The position numbers and the translations under genes were made by a program. Shown in pieces: positions 45,001-55,400 of a stretch of DNA of 64,000 nt. The DNA lies in assembly GCA_032209605.1 (NCBI GenBank), contig JASFXZ010000003.1, positions 11,348,807-11,412,806 on the forward strand, in the 5' to 3' direction. The notes under the pieces are model-generated. The model saw nothing but the letters and a program-made list of their open reading frames with translations, was not told the origin of the DNA and made no database searches. Positions within the stretch are counted from its first letter, which is position 1; every line of letters starts with the position of its first letter. The DNA is from Mactromeris polynyma (Eukaryota; Mollusca; Bivalvia; Venerida; Mactridae).

Positions 45001-48000
45001 GTATTGCTCATGTGGATCAGTGACTGAAATGTTGTATTCTCCAGCATATGCTCTCCAACGGTGAAGGTCAAGATCGTAGAGGGAGTAGCCAGGGCTGTAA
45101 TGTAGAGAATATACGTTGGTTTAACAATCCAATGATTTGCTATATATTTCATAGAAACAACAGGCACCATGTCGGCTTTCAGCATCAGGACAAAGATTAA
45201 ATATACATCTCAATATAAGCGCATTTTTAGTGAGCCCTTTTCGAGAGATCGCACCAGATTTACATTGTGACCGTACGTTGATTTCCAGTTAACCCTGTTA
45301 TTCGAATGATCGCATTTCGAATGGCCCCTATTGAACCGTAGTTTCTCACAAACTATGAAAGAAATGTTATGTAGTGCTTCAGCTTAAACTTTGCGTTATT
45401 ACATAATGTGGTCAATATGAACATGTTGCCAATTTCTCAATACTAATTCAGACTAATTATTCATTACAAAAGATGGTCATTAATACGTTAAGTCCGATTC
45501 TTGACAAACGATGCTGATCGTTTCTAAATGAGTTTCAGTGTTAATTATTATCAATTAAGTTATCAACAAAAGGGTGAAATTCTTAATGTTTTCACAGCGC
45601 TTGACAGTACAGTATATTTAGGTTTTTGTGTTCGTTTATGCGTTAGTTTATTTCTCAATACATTAGACTTTACAGTCCATGAGCATGCACTATTTACAAT
45701 AATAGAACATTTACCACATATGGTCACTGGCAACATAAATTCATACATAAATAGTATCAGAATATATTTATATAGTAATACCAGTTCTGGTAAATTTGAA
45801 TACAAAATGCGAGACAAATCTAAATAGCAGAAAGTTGACATACATAAATCACATCAGATCTATAAACACATATACGTATGAATGACTGAAAAAGCAGTGT
45901 ATACATGCAAGGAACTGTAATTTATCTATAAATGGATGTATATGTAGTATGATATAAGTAACGTGGAGTACTTTAAAAATCACATATCATTACGAAATGT
46001 TTACGATATATTTCTTGATCAAGACTCATCCCTAATGTTGGTTAAGGCATTTTTGAAGTGCATCACGTTTTGCGGTTAGACACGGTGACAGCAAACCAGT
46101 TGTTCTAGGCATTGATAGTACGGTTGTTATTGATTCAAATTGTAGCATATCGGCGATACTGATATATCGAAAGTTGATATATTGATATATCAATTATATT
46201 TCAATTTAATTCCTTTAATAGACTATTCCTATGTTTCTGTGTGTTTATGTGTGTATGCGCTACATATTTAAATATTCAACTTGTATTTTTATGATAACAA
46301 GATACTGTTTAAGCCATTAATCTACATTTTGACGTCATGTATTTTATTATATACGGTCGACATTTGGAATACACTAATCACTCGAGCATTATTTAATAAG
46401 GTGCCGAATATAAAGCGGAATTACGTAAATTTGGCACATTTTTAGAGTGTACCCATTTTCTTGTATTTTCCCGTCATAATATCGATATTTCTAAGTGTGT
46501 ATCGACTATCGATTGACCGAAAAAACGTTGATATATCGATATTGATTGTCTCAATGACAGCCATAAATGACATAGACATTGACGTCCAGTCTAGATCTAG
46601 TACAGTGTATTGTGTTACTGTATCTGAACAGTCTTATCTTCGTACCATAACTGAACAGTCTTATCTTCGTACCATAACTAAAAGTTCCAAATTTTGAAAT
46701 AAGCTAGATCTCAAATCTGTGTAATTATTTTGATCACAAGTCAGAATACGGGACACGTTTTATCAAACAACTGATAAGACAGCGAGTTTGAATTCTCTTA
46801 AACCGCAATTCGTGACATGCCCGCATAGTTTTGTATAATAGAACCGATTTAGACATATAAAAAGAATTCTACAAAAATACCTCTGAAACCTGTTGCTCTG
46901 AAGCGGGTAAATTGACAGGGAATGTTTACTGCTGGGAGATTTTATTATACTTTTGAATAGAGGTTTTTGCTCTGAATAGGGTAAATTCACAGGGAATGTT
47001 TACTGCGGGGAATGTTATTATACTGTTGAATAGATGTTGTTGCTCTGAAGAGGGTAAATTGACAGGGAATGTTTACTGCGGGGAATGTTATTATACTGTT
47101 GAATAGAGGTTGTTGCTCTAAAGAGGGTAAATAGACAGGGAATTGCTTAAGAGAGAACCACTCTGTTGTGGATACATAGTTAAGGTATACAGTAAAACCT
47201 CAATAATAAGACCATCCTTGAGACCCTGAAGACTGGTTTTCTTATTGAGGTGGGCTAAACGTGAGATTTTACTGTAGTGTACGCCGCCGTCAGAATATTA
47301 AACTTATAAATGTCCAGAACATCTAGCGCTGCTTTGTAAAAATACTTTCATGGAAAGACAGAACAATTTGAACTAACCCTTCGAAATGTTGAGCGGAAGT
47401 GAGGATCACGTGTTGATCAATCAGAGCAGCACTTCCGGCAATGAAACCAAGATCGTCAACCAACATTACCTGTAAAATACAAACGTTAGTTCTGAAGTAT
47501 CTTTTAGCGAACCATAATACATGATACCGTTGGGACACTGTATTTTAATACGTCATAAATGTTCCAAACAACAAGTGGTCAGAAGATATCTATACATAGC
47601 AAAGTTAGGCCCCGCGATTAGTTTTTTTCTCAAATAAAAATGTTATTTGAAACTATCCATGTTTATATGTTTTTTAGTTGCGAGTTTGCTAGTATTTTGT
47701 TTCTGTTTAGACGAAACACATAATATAAGAGCCGTAATATTGACTTGTATAATTCCCTAGCGATAATATGTTATTTACAAACATGCTTATAAATACTCTT
47801 GGACGAGTCAATAAATAACTTAGGGTGCGCAAGATTTCCTTAAGATATGTATCCATATAAACCGAAATAGTTCTACTCTTTCCTTTCGAGCAGGCATAAT
47901 GCAATTCTGAGCTATCTCGTTTTACGCGGGAACCCTTACCACCATGTTTATTAGTCAATTGAAACACGTGATGTAAAGTGCTGTTCAGACGGGCGAGTCC

Positions 48001-49109
48001 AACTGTTTGCGCGGGAATTAAGTTAGTGTTGGGGCAATTTATATAAAATGAATAAGTTTGTTTACCATCCATGGCCAGGAACCAGGGGTAGCCACTTGAC
48101 CTCCAACAATACGGTTTGTGATTGGCTGGACATTTGGGACACCACATGGTTGGGCTGTAAATATAACATAAACAACTCAAATATAAAACAAACAAGCATA
48201 AATATAAAACAAACAAGCATAAATATAACATAAAAAATCGCAGATATAACACAAACAAGCGTACATTTAACATAAACAACAACATAAAACACGAACAATA
48301 GTATAATAGCACAAATTATCGTAAAACTTATACACATATGTACAGTAAGACCTCAATAATAAGACCACTAACTGGTTTTCTTATTTAGGTGGTCTTAATA
48401 TAATATAATATAAGGTTGAATAAAAAGCAAACAGTGAAAATTATGTTCTCAATTTTGAGGTGAGATTTTACTGCATATACGCAAAAATTCGATGAAAGAA
48501 GGCCTCGAACATTCACCCGAAGTAACGTGCAGATTACAGAACAACCTCTCTATTACTGCAAATCTCTTTTTCAGAAACATTTTTTGGCGCAACAACTCAA
48601 ATGTATGTCACACAATGCCGCGAAGTTTGTCAACTTGATAATTGAATGGCTACCTTTATTCTTTCGACTCCCGTGGCCGAGTGGTTAAGGCATCCGCCTT
48701 GGAATCGCGGGAGGTCGAATGTTCGAATCCCGGTAGGGGTCCCTGATATGGCCGGTTGGTGAGCCGCCAGATAAGATAAATAATGGTTACCGTGCGCCTA
48801 CCTGTCTGGTGCCTGACATTAAAGGATAGGAATTGGGAGGTAAATGTGGTGTCTCGTAAGTTAGAAATGACTGGCTCTTAAAGAAGAGGTGACACTATAA
48901 TTAATAAACACTTTTTTCTTTCGACTTCTGTAGGACAATGATTTCAGCTAATTGACGGTTTCCATGATTCCATCGACTAGTTCAAATCAATTTAAGCGGC
49001 CTGGCACTTTATAGTAACACTTTCAACAGCAATTCCAATAATAAGAACTCTACTTACTCTGTCCGAAAGCCGCGTTTACTAAACCTAACACACAAATAGC
49101 GAACAGCAT
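42038..49109 (-). CDS. Secreted trypsin-fold serine protease homologue, copy A (8 exons, 279 aa, catalytically dead)
   Basis: Exons in order: 49058-49109, 48066-48154, 47378-47469, 44909-45094, 44246-44343, 43080-43219, 42488-42545, 42038-42162 (840 nt with TAG, all phases fit). Residues 1-16 (MLFAICVLGLVNAAFG) are a signal peptide. The pro-segment has PCGVP (Cys1), then the activation site R|IVGGQVATPGSWPW. The His57 motif reads LTSAQHF instead of LTAAHC: His is Gln, Cys58 is His, and its partner Cys42 is Ala (FIAGSAALI). Asp102 is kept (ENDIALV). Further motifs are CIPD (Cys122) and CYLPGWGST. The Ser195 motif is CGDDIGGPLMC: Ser is Ile. Asp189 is kept in KDWC. Such homologues act as cofactors, binders or regulators, not as proteases; the role here is unknown. 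The exon 7 donor is GC (CAAG|GCAAGT). The paralogue at 52451-62068 has the same structure. Confidence 0.93.
43249..43432. mobile_element. Old degenerate MITE copy, intron 5 of copy A
   Basis: TACAGTAAAAAAAGCACTCA at the left, GAGGTTTCATTGTACTTA at the right, with ATCAGACCACCTCATTATTCAG inside. The counterpart in copy B (53707-53880) shows it predates the duplication. Confidence 0.55.
43990..44095 (-). repeat. tRNA-derived SINE head
   Basis: Minus strand: TTGCTCATGTGATGGAGCGC resembles an A box and GTGTTCAGTTCCCGG a B box, correctly spaced. It lies in copy A intron 5 and seems missing from copy B, where the intron is about 290 bp shorter. Confidence 0.5.
44462..44908. repeat. Intronic minisatellite (31-bp unit), copy A, abutting exon 4
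   Basis: About 14 units of CATGATTGACTGTGTTGTAA + TAACACTTTTA (31 bp). The array runs directly into the end of exon 4: the coding bases for TTQPIQ plus the splice donor (ACAACACAGCCAATCCA|GTAAGA, read on the minus strand) are themselves one repeat unit. Units have been homogenised towards GATTGACTG in this copy, unlike copy B. Most units carry AGCCAATCA or AGTCAATCA (CCAAT-box-like) on the minus strand. Confidence 0.9.
45097..46140. other. Copy A intron 3, non-coding, contains the transposon empty site
   Basis: No exon seen. ACATCAGATCTATAAAC at 45851-45867 is the unoccupied version of the site where copy B holds a 3,458-bp transposon. The overlapping 99- and 92-codon frames on opposite strands (45528-45841) recur in copy B but show no splice support or family signature. 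Confidence 0.5.
46140..46570. repeat. ATCGATAT-rich inverted sequence block
   Basis: ATATCGGCGATACTGATATATC near 46147 and TATCGATATTTCTAAGTG...ATATATCGATATTGATTG near 46480-46547 form partial inverted repeats at the two ends of a roughly 400-bp block. It is also present in copy B (59774-60170). Possibly an old non-autonomous transposon; the ends are not certain. Confidence 0.4.
46890..47150. repeat. 73-bp tandem repeat expanded in copy A
   Basis: TTGCTCTGAAG(A/C)GGGTAAATT starts units near 46892, 46968, 47041 and 47114 (spacings 76, 73, 73). Each continues through GACAGGGAATGTTTACTGCG and GTTATTATACTGTTGAATAG. Copy B has only about 1.5 units at 60525-60600, so the array grew in A (or shrank in B) after duplication. 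Confidence 0.85.
47198..47275. mobile_element. Short MITE inserted in copy A only, flanked by TA
   Basis: TA-CAGTAAAACCTCAATAATA ... GTGAGATTTTACTG-TA. Copy B has the empty site (AAAGGTTTAGTGTACGCC near 60635) where copy A reads GGTATA[element]TAGTGTACGCC. This gives a TA target duplication, as in Tc1/mariner-type elements. The copy is internally deleted (about 78 bp). Confidence 0.85.
48341..48476. mobile_element. MITE (CAGTAAAACCT family) in copy A intron 1
   Basis: Left ACAGTAAGACCTCAATAATA, right TTTTGAGGTGAGATTTTACTG. It lies in a 400-bp stretch (about 48180-48594) that copy B lacks; that stretch also has an AAATATAAAACAAACAAGCAT short tandem repeat at 48175-48290. Confidence 0.75.
48666..48912 (+). 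repeat. tRNA-derived SINE, copy A intron 1
   Basis: A box GTGGCCGAGTGGTTAAGGCA, B box ATGTTCGAATCCCGG, body GATATGGCCGGTTGGTGAGC and TACCTGTCTGGTGCCTGACA, and tail CACTATAATTAATAAACA. The counterpart in copy B (61619-61880) shows insertion before the duplication. The tRNA-like head lacks a closed acceptor stem and is not a tRNA gene. Confidence 0.8.
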
Positions 49110-49253
49110 TTTGATCTGAAAACAAAAATAACAATATTTAGAAAATTATGAAAATAAATGCTTAAAAAGAAAGAACGAAACTCAGTTAATTTAAGGTAAC
49201 ATCACACTACCAGAAAAAAGAAAATTGTTCTAATAAAATTATCGAACATTCTG

Positions 49254-49261
49254 TTTAAATA
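49254..49261 (-). promoter_or_regulatory. TATA-like box, protease homologue copy A
   Basis: TATTTAAA on the minus strand, 145 bases upstream of the ATG. Copy B has a perfect TATATAAA at exactly the same distance, supporting this as the core promoter. The two-base difference could weaken copy A. Confidence 0.55.
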
Positions 49262-49320
49262 GTTACCAGCTTGTAAAAATGTTTCGCAAGAATAGACTAC
49301 AGTCCGGTTTTCAGGACGGC

Positions 49321-49332
49321 CCTTATCTTATC
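49321..49332 (-). promoter_or_regulatory. Paired GATA-factor motifs upstream of copy A
   Basis: GATAAGATAAGG on the minus strand, two overlapping WGATAR words 60 bases upstream of the TATA-like box. It is perfectly conserved in copy B (62280-62291). GATA factors drive many invertebrate gut genes; gut or digestive-gland expression is inference. Confidence 0.4.
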
Positions 49333-50504
49333 GCAACCCCTTTCACACCACAGGACATGTAACGCGACTTCATCAGAAAGTAAGAAGAAAATATATTCCG
49401 TTTACAATCTGACGAATTAATGTTTTGAAGACATAAACCTTGTGTGTAAATTCAAACGTAAATACAGCCGCAAAGTTTGCTGCTTTAAACACAGATGCAG
49501 TTTAATTGCAAGAATATTTTTATTTCTAATTATATAAATTGAGAAACATGGACGAGAAATGTTTGTTTAGTACTAGATAGCGAATGAAAACACGAGGATG
49601 TCTGATTGGGTCGAGGGTGCGTAACTTTTTGTATTATATTCCAATGAAAATGAAAAGGTGTATGTTCAAACAGACGTTTCTCTATGTCATGTGACGTCAG
49701 TGACGTATGCTAATAAGCAGACATGACATGCTCCATGATTGTGAAATTGAAAACCCCAAACGTTTAACCAATCAAATAAACTAACATGCACCGTGATTAT
49801 GAATCCTGTGACGTAGAACCAATCCTGGTAAAACACTATGTTATAAGGTCGCTTTTGTCAACAGTGCGGTAACTTATGTTCAATGCGGGTATCTAATTAG
49901 CAATTAGTCATTTTCGAGGAGCCATAACCCAGTCAGACATTGGTAGATTTAGCTGGTTTTCTAAAGAAACCGAGCTCTCATAGATATGTGACTACTGCTT
50001 AAGTTTAATAAACATCGGATAATAAATGAAGGCGCTAGTGTGTTCACTAGGTCAATTTTAGGAATCTCCTATTTCAAGGGCCATATTCCAATCATGCATG
50101 AGAGGATCTGGCTGATTTTCTAAAGGACCCGATCTCTCAAAGATAACTAACAACTGTATGTGTTTGTTTGAGATACAATCAAAACTGACGAATTTATCGC
50201 GTTCAAAACAAGTGTTTACGGACGCACGGACGACGGACAGCACGCCATTGCATAAGCTGAAGCCCTTGGCCAGAACAGCTAAAATCACACTTTCATGATT
50301 TATACTATAAAACACAACAGCTTAGACTAAACTGACAACTGACATCGTCCTAATAGCCGGGCCTCCATTTCAATCGGATATATCGTATAGACAACACCCG
50401 TAAGGTTTACATGGTATAAGTAGGATGGACAATCTCGTGGCATTGTCTATCTTATACATATAAGAAACATGCATGCACGTCTGACACAATCAATAACTAG
50501 AACT
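49333..50504. other. Upstream flank of copy A, conserved in copy B
   Basis: Aligns with 62292-63200 in copy B with indels (copy B lacks about 250 bp around 49985-50220). No gene recognised. Confidence 0.5.
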
Positions 50505-50812
50505 ATCTTGAAAAAAGATGATCGGTGACATTTGTTTGTTGAGATTTGTTGTGCAACATAAAAACTGCCGAGATGTTACGATTGCTGGTCACTCCAGATC
50601 CAAAATGAATTTGGTAAATTAACCAAAATTCAGTGGATTTCAGTAAGGTAACGCACCCCTTATGGATAGGTTAACCAATCCGCGTCAAGGTTACAAACGT
50701 TGTTCGGTTGAAGAGAAGTTGGCTTAGTGGTTAACATAAGATTTGATTGGTTTACACAATACTGATATGCAAATAGCAAAGCCATGTTAGTACGACTACG
50801 CCGAAAAAAACA
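50505..50812 (-). repeat. Dispersed repeat family R, full copy in duplicate A
   Basis: Reverse complement of the family at 22850-23160, from AACTATCTTGAAAAAAGATG to GTACGACTACGCCGAAAAAA. Copy B keeps only its first about 35 bp (63200-63240, AAATATCTTGAAAAAAGATA...TTTGGCGCAAT), so copy B has lost most of it. Confidence 0.8.
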
Positions 50813-50814
50813 GT

Positions 50815-50895
50815 GCAAGTTGACTTTAAACTTGTGTTCTTAATTTTAAGTGGTCTTATCATTGAGGTGGTATTTAAGAGAGGTTTTACTGTAAT
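50815..50895. mobile_element. Half MITE (CAGTAAAACCT family)
   Basis: TTGTGTTCTTAATTTTAAGTGG and the right end AAGAGAGGTTTTACTGTA; the left arm is missing. It is absent from copy B. Confidence 0.65.
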
Positions 50896-52067
50896 GCTAA
50901 TATATGTACTGGAGTACGTCAGTCATTTCGATAAAAAACGGGCAGATGTTAATGGAAAGGATTATCGGAAAATATATAAAAACAGTCGAAAGGATTTTAT
51001 TCAAATCCGAGGCCCATGAACAAAATGAAAAAGGAATAAAAATAGAGTTTGTAATGCTGCATGTAATTGTGTGTGTTATGATATCAAAATGAAATGTTGT
51101 TTATGACTTCATAAAATGTAATGCCGGCGCTCTTCATTGTACTTTGAACGCCTCCTCCATTCCATACAGTGAATTAATACAGCTGTTTGTTCACATTGGG
51201 AAAAAATGACGAATATTTATAAATGACAGGCAGACGTTAGTAAATCGTGTCAAACTTAAACAATCACGAGTTCACAATTACAATGTTCGTGAAGATATGC
51301 AGATAAAGTGCTATATACATTGCAAGCATAGATGTTCATAATATGGAATGAGAATCGAGCAGAAAATGTCAAATACAAAGTGCACCTTTATGGAACGCCA
51401 AATCTGCATAAACTCAAATATTTGAAGAGCTCTTTAGTTATTTGTTAGAATTTGAGCTGTCTACAGATCATTTGTTGCCCTCATTAATTCAAGGATATGC
51501 AAACACAAATAATTCTCCAGCGTCCAGTCAATCCATGCGGACAAAAAATCGACTGAAAGTTAATGTTAAGTCATCGGATAATACACGGAATACACTCGTT
51601 CAGATAATGTCTTACGTTACGTCGTAGGTTACTACCAGACGTAGGTTTTTGTTCATTAAGTTTCGGAACAAGCTTCGTATCGGCGCAAATTGTTTGTGTT
51701 TTTCTTTAAAACTCACAATGAAAAGTAACGAAACATTCTTTGTACACATAGATGTTTACAGTAAAAATGTTCCATGTTATTTCTATGAGTAATACAAGAC
51801 CAATGTGAAATGTCTCGAAACTTTTCGACCACCCCTCAAAAATAAGTCATCTATAAGCAAGCTGCTGGATTACTGTCTTAGCAAATATCAGTGACTGCAA
51901 CCAGTCATTGTGTACTGTGAAAATCTACACATTATGATATAATTTAAGTGACCTATAACGAAAATATGACTCTGATAACTTATATGGACATTATCGATAG
52001 TTCAGTTTACGTTACAACATACTCCATATTCAGCACAATATGTATCCAGTAGTTTTATTAAAAATAC

Positions 52068-52252
52068 AGTAAAACCTCACTTAAAGACCACTTCAATAAT
52101 AATACCTCCTCAATAATAAAACCACAATTTTCAAGTCCATTTTGCCTGTTCCGCTCTTTATTCAACTTCAATATTAAGACCACTTCAATATAAAGACCAA
52201 CTTTCAAGGGTTCCAAGGGTGGTCTTAGTTTTGATGTTTTACTGTATGTGAA
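52068..52252. mobile_element. MITE (CAGTAAAACCT family), copy B counterpart of 41672-41856
   Basis: Left ACAGTAAAACCTCACTTAAA, right TTTTGATGTTTTACTGTA, with TA at the edges. Confidence 0.85.
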
Positions 52253-52363
52253 ATACCAGTAGTACCGAAGGGTTAGCACTTTTGACCAGTATATAACGAA
52301 CTAAACAAGGCAACACACCAAAAAGACTAAAATACAACAACTCAATATGTGGTATATCATGAT

Positions 52364-52369
52364 TTATTC
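52364..52369 (-). terminator. Polyadenylation signal, protease homologue copy B
   Basis: AATAAA on the minus strand, 82 bases after the stop. Confidence 0.7.
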
Positions 52370-52450
52370 CATAGCTGGCAAGGAAATATAATCTGTAATG
52401 AATACCAATTGAAACAATTTTCTAATTAATGTTCTAACTGGAATGACCTT

Positions 52451-55400
52451 CTAATACTGGTATGGGTAACCAGCTTGTTCCATGGTGTTCTTGATCCAGT
52501 CTGAGTACTGGGTCACATCTTCGAATACACTGGGTTGATCAGCCTTGCTACAGTCACCACCCGATGAAGCCAAACCTAAAAACACAAAGGATCAGTTAAA
52601 ACCAAGTATATATCAATAGACAACATTTAATGCCATTCAGTAATTTTCGCCTCTCTTTTCGTGCATAATCGCTGTTCTCTTCGAGCAGTTACGTGCAAAT
52701 AATTTACGAATACAAACACATAGCTTTAATTTTTCATTGTTTACCGCAATAATCGACTAAATGAATTGTAACACCATGGAGTTTGTCACGAGCTCTTTCC
52801 CTGTATTCATTCTAGATAGTGTTCTCTATCTCTTTTGTGATAAAGGGAAATAGCTCATGACAAGTTTTCCTCTCTTTACGGAAAAAGGGAGAGCACTCTA
52901 GAAAGGACAAGGGAAATAACTCGTGACAATCTCTTGTGGTGTAACATATGAAACGTCACAATATACATGTACGTGTAATTGGTTTTGTTAAGCATGGTAT
53001 AATACTTGCCTTGAATGTACCATGCTCCGCTTTGGTCTTTGCACATCAATGGACTTCCGATATCATCCTGTAAATAATACACATACTCTGAATGTACAAG
53101 GCAACCCCACCAGAGCAACACGTACCCTTCTGAGAGTTGCAAATCACAACTGTTGTAGAGGAGTCGTTGCTCCAGAGAGGTTAGATTAGTACTGAATGTT
53201 AACAACGGGAAAATTGACAGCGTTGAAGAGAGGTTGTTACTCAAGAAATGGCCATTCTGGAGAGTTTGAAATATATACTGATTTTACCCATGTTATTCTT
53301 AATTCAAGGGGCAAAATAACGCAGACTGAATATATAATTAAAACAGACAAAGCATTGAAATAAGCAAGGTCAAGAACTTTACATAATGTCGTAAAACGAA
53401 TTAATTCGCATAATGGGAGATGATGATTCAGCTGAAATATTGATAATTCATTTTCGAAACATTGTCCAAAGATGTTGCTGAATGTTCAAAAATTATGTTT
53501 CAGCAAGGTTTCAAAAATCTCAAGTGGAACTCAAACAAACAATAACTTTACCCCACACCAATCCTTTCCTTGGTTCTTGTAACCAGCACAGACCTCAGTG
53601 GCAGCAAGGAACACTGGGAATTCGCTTTGGCAAACACTATCGTCCAAGATAGGTAGATCTACTTGGTTCAATACTTCTTCGTTTCCGGTGGCTGAAGAGG
53701 AAAGAATACAGTAAATAAATCACTCAAATAATCCATCTCACGAATAAACCCATATTTTCACGGCCCTATTTAAAAAAAAATCTTCCATGAATATTTCCCC
53801 CTCCCCCAGTAATCAGACCACCTCCCTATTTAGACTGACTTTTACTTTAGAAACGCTGGTGGTCTAATTATAGAATATTATTCGTCTATCCAAACGATGC
53901 TTTCATCTTCTTATTTTACATCGACAGAAACTCAAGGTCTTACACCATACATATAAGTTATAGTAAGTCGTTGCCTATTTTGGTATGTGAGAGCTGTGCT
54001 ACGATAAAACTTGTCTTCATTTAATACCAAAAGTAGTAAAATCGGACTTCTACTTTTCTTTTTATAGCAATTCCAATATTTAGAATTAGATACAAAAGTA
54101 TGCTACATAATGATGACGTTGCGTCAGAATGTACATAATTCTTCAAAAAAATTTACTGCTCTTCAAATTATAAAAACAACAAATTATGCATTACTTAAAA
54201 ATATTTCCTCGTAAGTTTCATACTATAAATCACAATTAAGCCTCAAAAACTTCTTCGGACAAAACGCTTAGTTGGTGACGGAAAAGCCTAAGAATGGGAC
54301 TGCGAAGTCCTTGGAACTCGAATTACATCTAACACACCACCTCTGAACAAGGAATTCGATCTACCCTAGACCCGTACGCCTAAACGCATTATTATGAACG
54401 ATATTTGAGACTTTTGAGGTTCACTCACTGGCAGTGTCTCCCCATCCAGGCAAATAGCAAACTTCTCCAACAGTGTATGTGTGTGAGGCATCTGGAATAC
54501 AGGCGGGAAGGGTGTGGACATTGAACCTGAAATCATACAACATAAGTATCAGCTGTTTCAAATTATTGGCCGACCCGACCAAAGGCTGTTAATGCTCGTG
54601 TGAACGTGCTTCAATTATATATACCGTTGAAGAATAGTACTTCTTACAAGACTGTGGGATTGGATGTGATGTAATAAAAAGTATTACGTCATTGGTTATG
54701 ATGTAAGAACACATCGTACATTATTGGCTGTGTTGTAAAAACAAATAGTACGTGATTGGCTCTGTTGTATGAACAAATAGTACGTGATTGGCTGTGTTGT
54801 AAAAACAAATAGTACGTGATTGGCTCTGTTGTATGAACAAATAGTACGTGATTGGCTGTGTTGTAAAAACAAATAGTACGTGATTGGCTATGTTGTATGA
54901 ACAAATAGTACGTGATTGGCTGTGTTGTAAAAACAAATAGTACGTGATTGGCTATGTTGTATGAACAAATAGTACGTGATTGGCTGTGTTGTAAAAACAA
55001 ATAGTACGTGATTGGCTGTGTTGTAAAAACAAATAGTACGTGATTGGCTCTGTTGTAAGAACAAATCGTACGTGATTGGCTGTGTTTATGAACAATTGGT
55101 ACGTGATTGGCTGTGTTGTAAGAACAATTTTACATGACTGGCTGTGTTGTAATAACAATTTGACATATTGGCTGGGGTTGCAATAACACTTTTACATGAT
55201 TGGCTGGGTTGTAATAAGAAGTCTTACTGGATTGGCTGGGTTGTAATAACACTTTTACATGATTGGCTGGGTTGTAATAAGAAGTCTTACTGGATTGGCT
55301 GGGTTGTAATAACACTTTTACATGATTGGCCGGGTTATAATAAGAAGTCTTACTGGATTGGCTGTGTTAATATAACAAGAGCAACGTCATTCTCCAAAGA

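Larger units (their letters stand above)
41190..51500. repeat. Large tandem duplication, copy A (about 10.3 kb)
   Basis: Nearly the whole interval aligns in order with 51600-63860: CAAGCTTC(A/G)TATCGGCGCAA (about 41272 / 51670), the eight protease-homologue exons, shared intronic repeats and SINE, and the upstream flank through CATTTGTTGCCCTC (about 51468 / 63832). Exons are about 95% identical by eye; introns are diverged by indels and by copy-specific transposons. The orientation is direct (head to tail). Confidence 0.93.

Noticed and set aside
45528..45841. Overlapping 99- and 92-codon frames conserved in both duplicates
   Set aside because: Conservation is explained by the recent duplication; they lie in an intron, on both strands, with AT-driven composition and no motif.
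46140..46570. TATCGATA words as DREF-type promoter elements
   Set aside because: They occur inside a partly inverted repeat block within an intron and are more simply part of an old element.
47707..48312. 201-codon minus-strand frame overlapping protease exon 2
   Set aside because: It is exon 2 read through both introns; the splice-supported gene model explains the conserved part.
48666..48740. tRNA gene (Ser- or Leu-like look: GTGGCCGAGTGGTTAAGGC)
   Set aside because: The acceptor and anticodon stems do not close, and it continues into a SINE body with an AT tail; the copy in the other duplicate is mutated in the B box.
54689..55315. Several overlapping repeat-rich frames on the minus strand and one on the plus
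   Set aside because: Translations of the intron minisatellite next to exon 4; they lie inside a supported intron.
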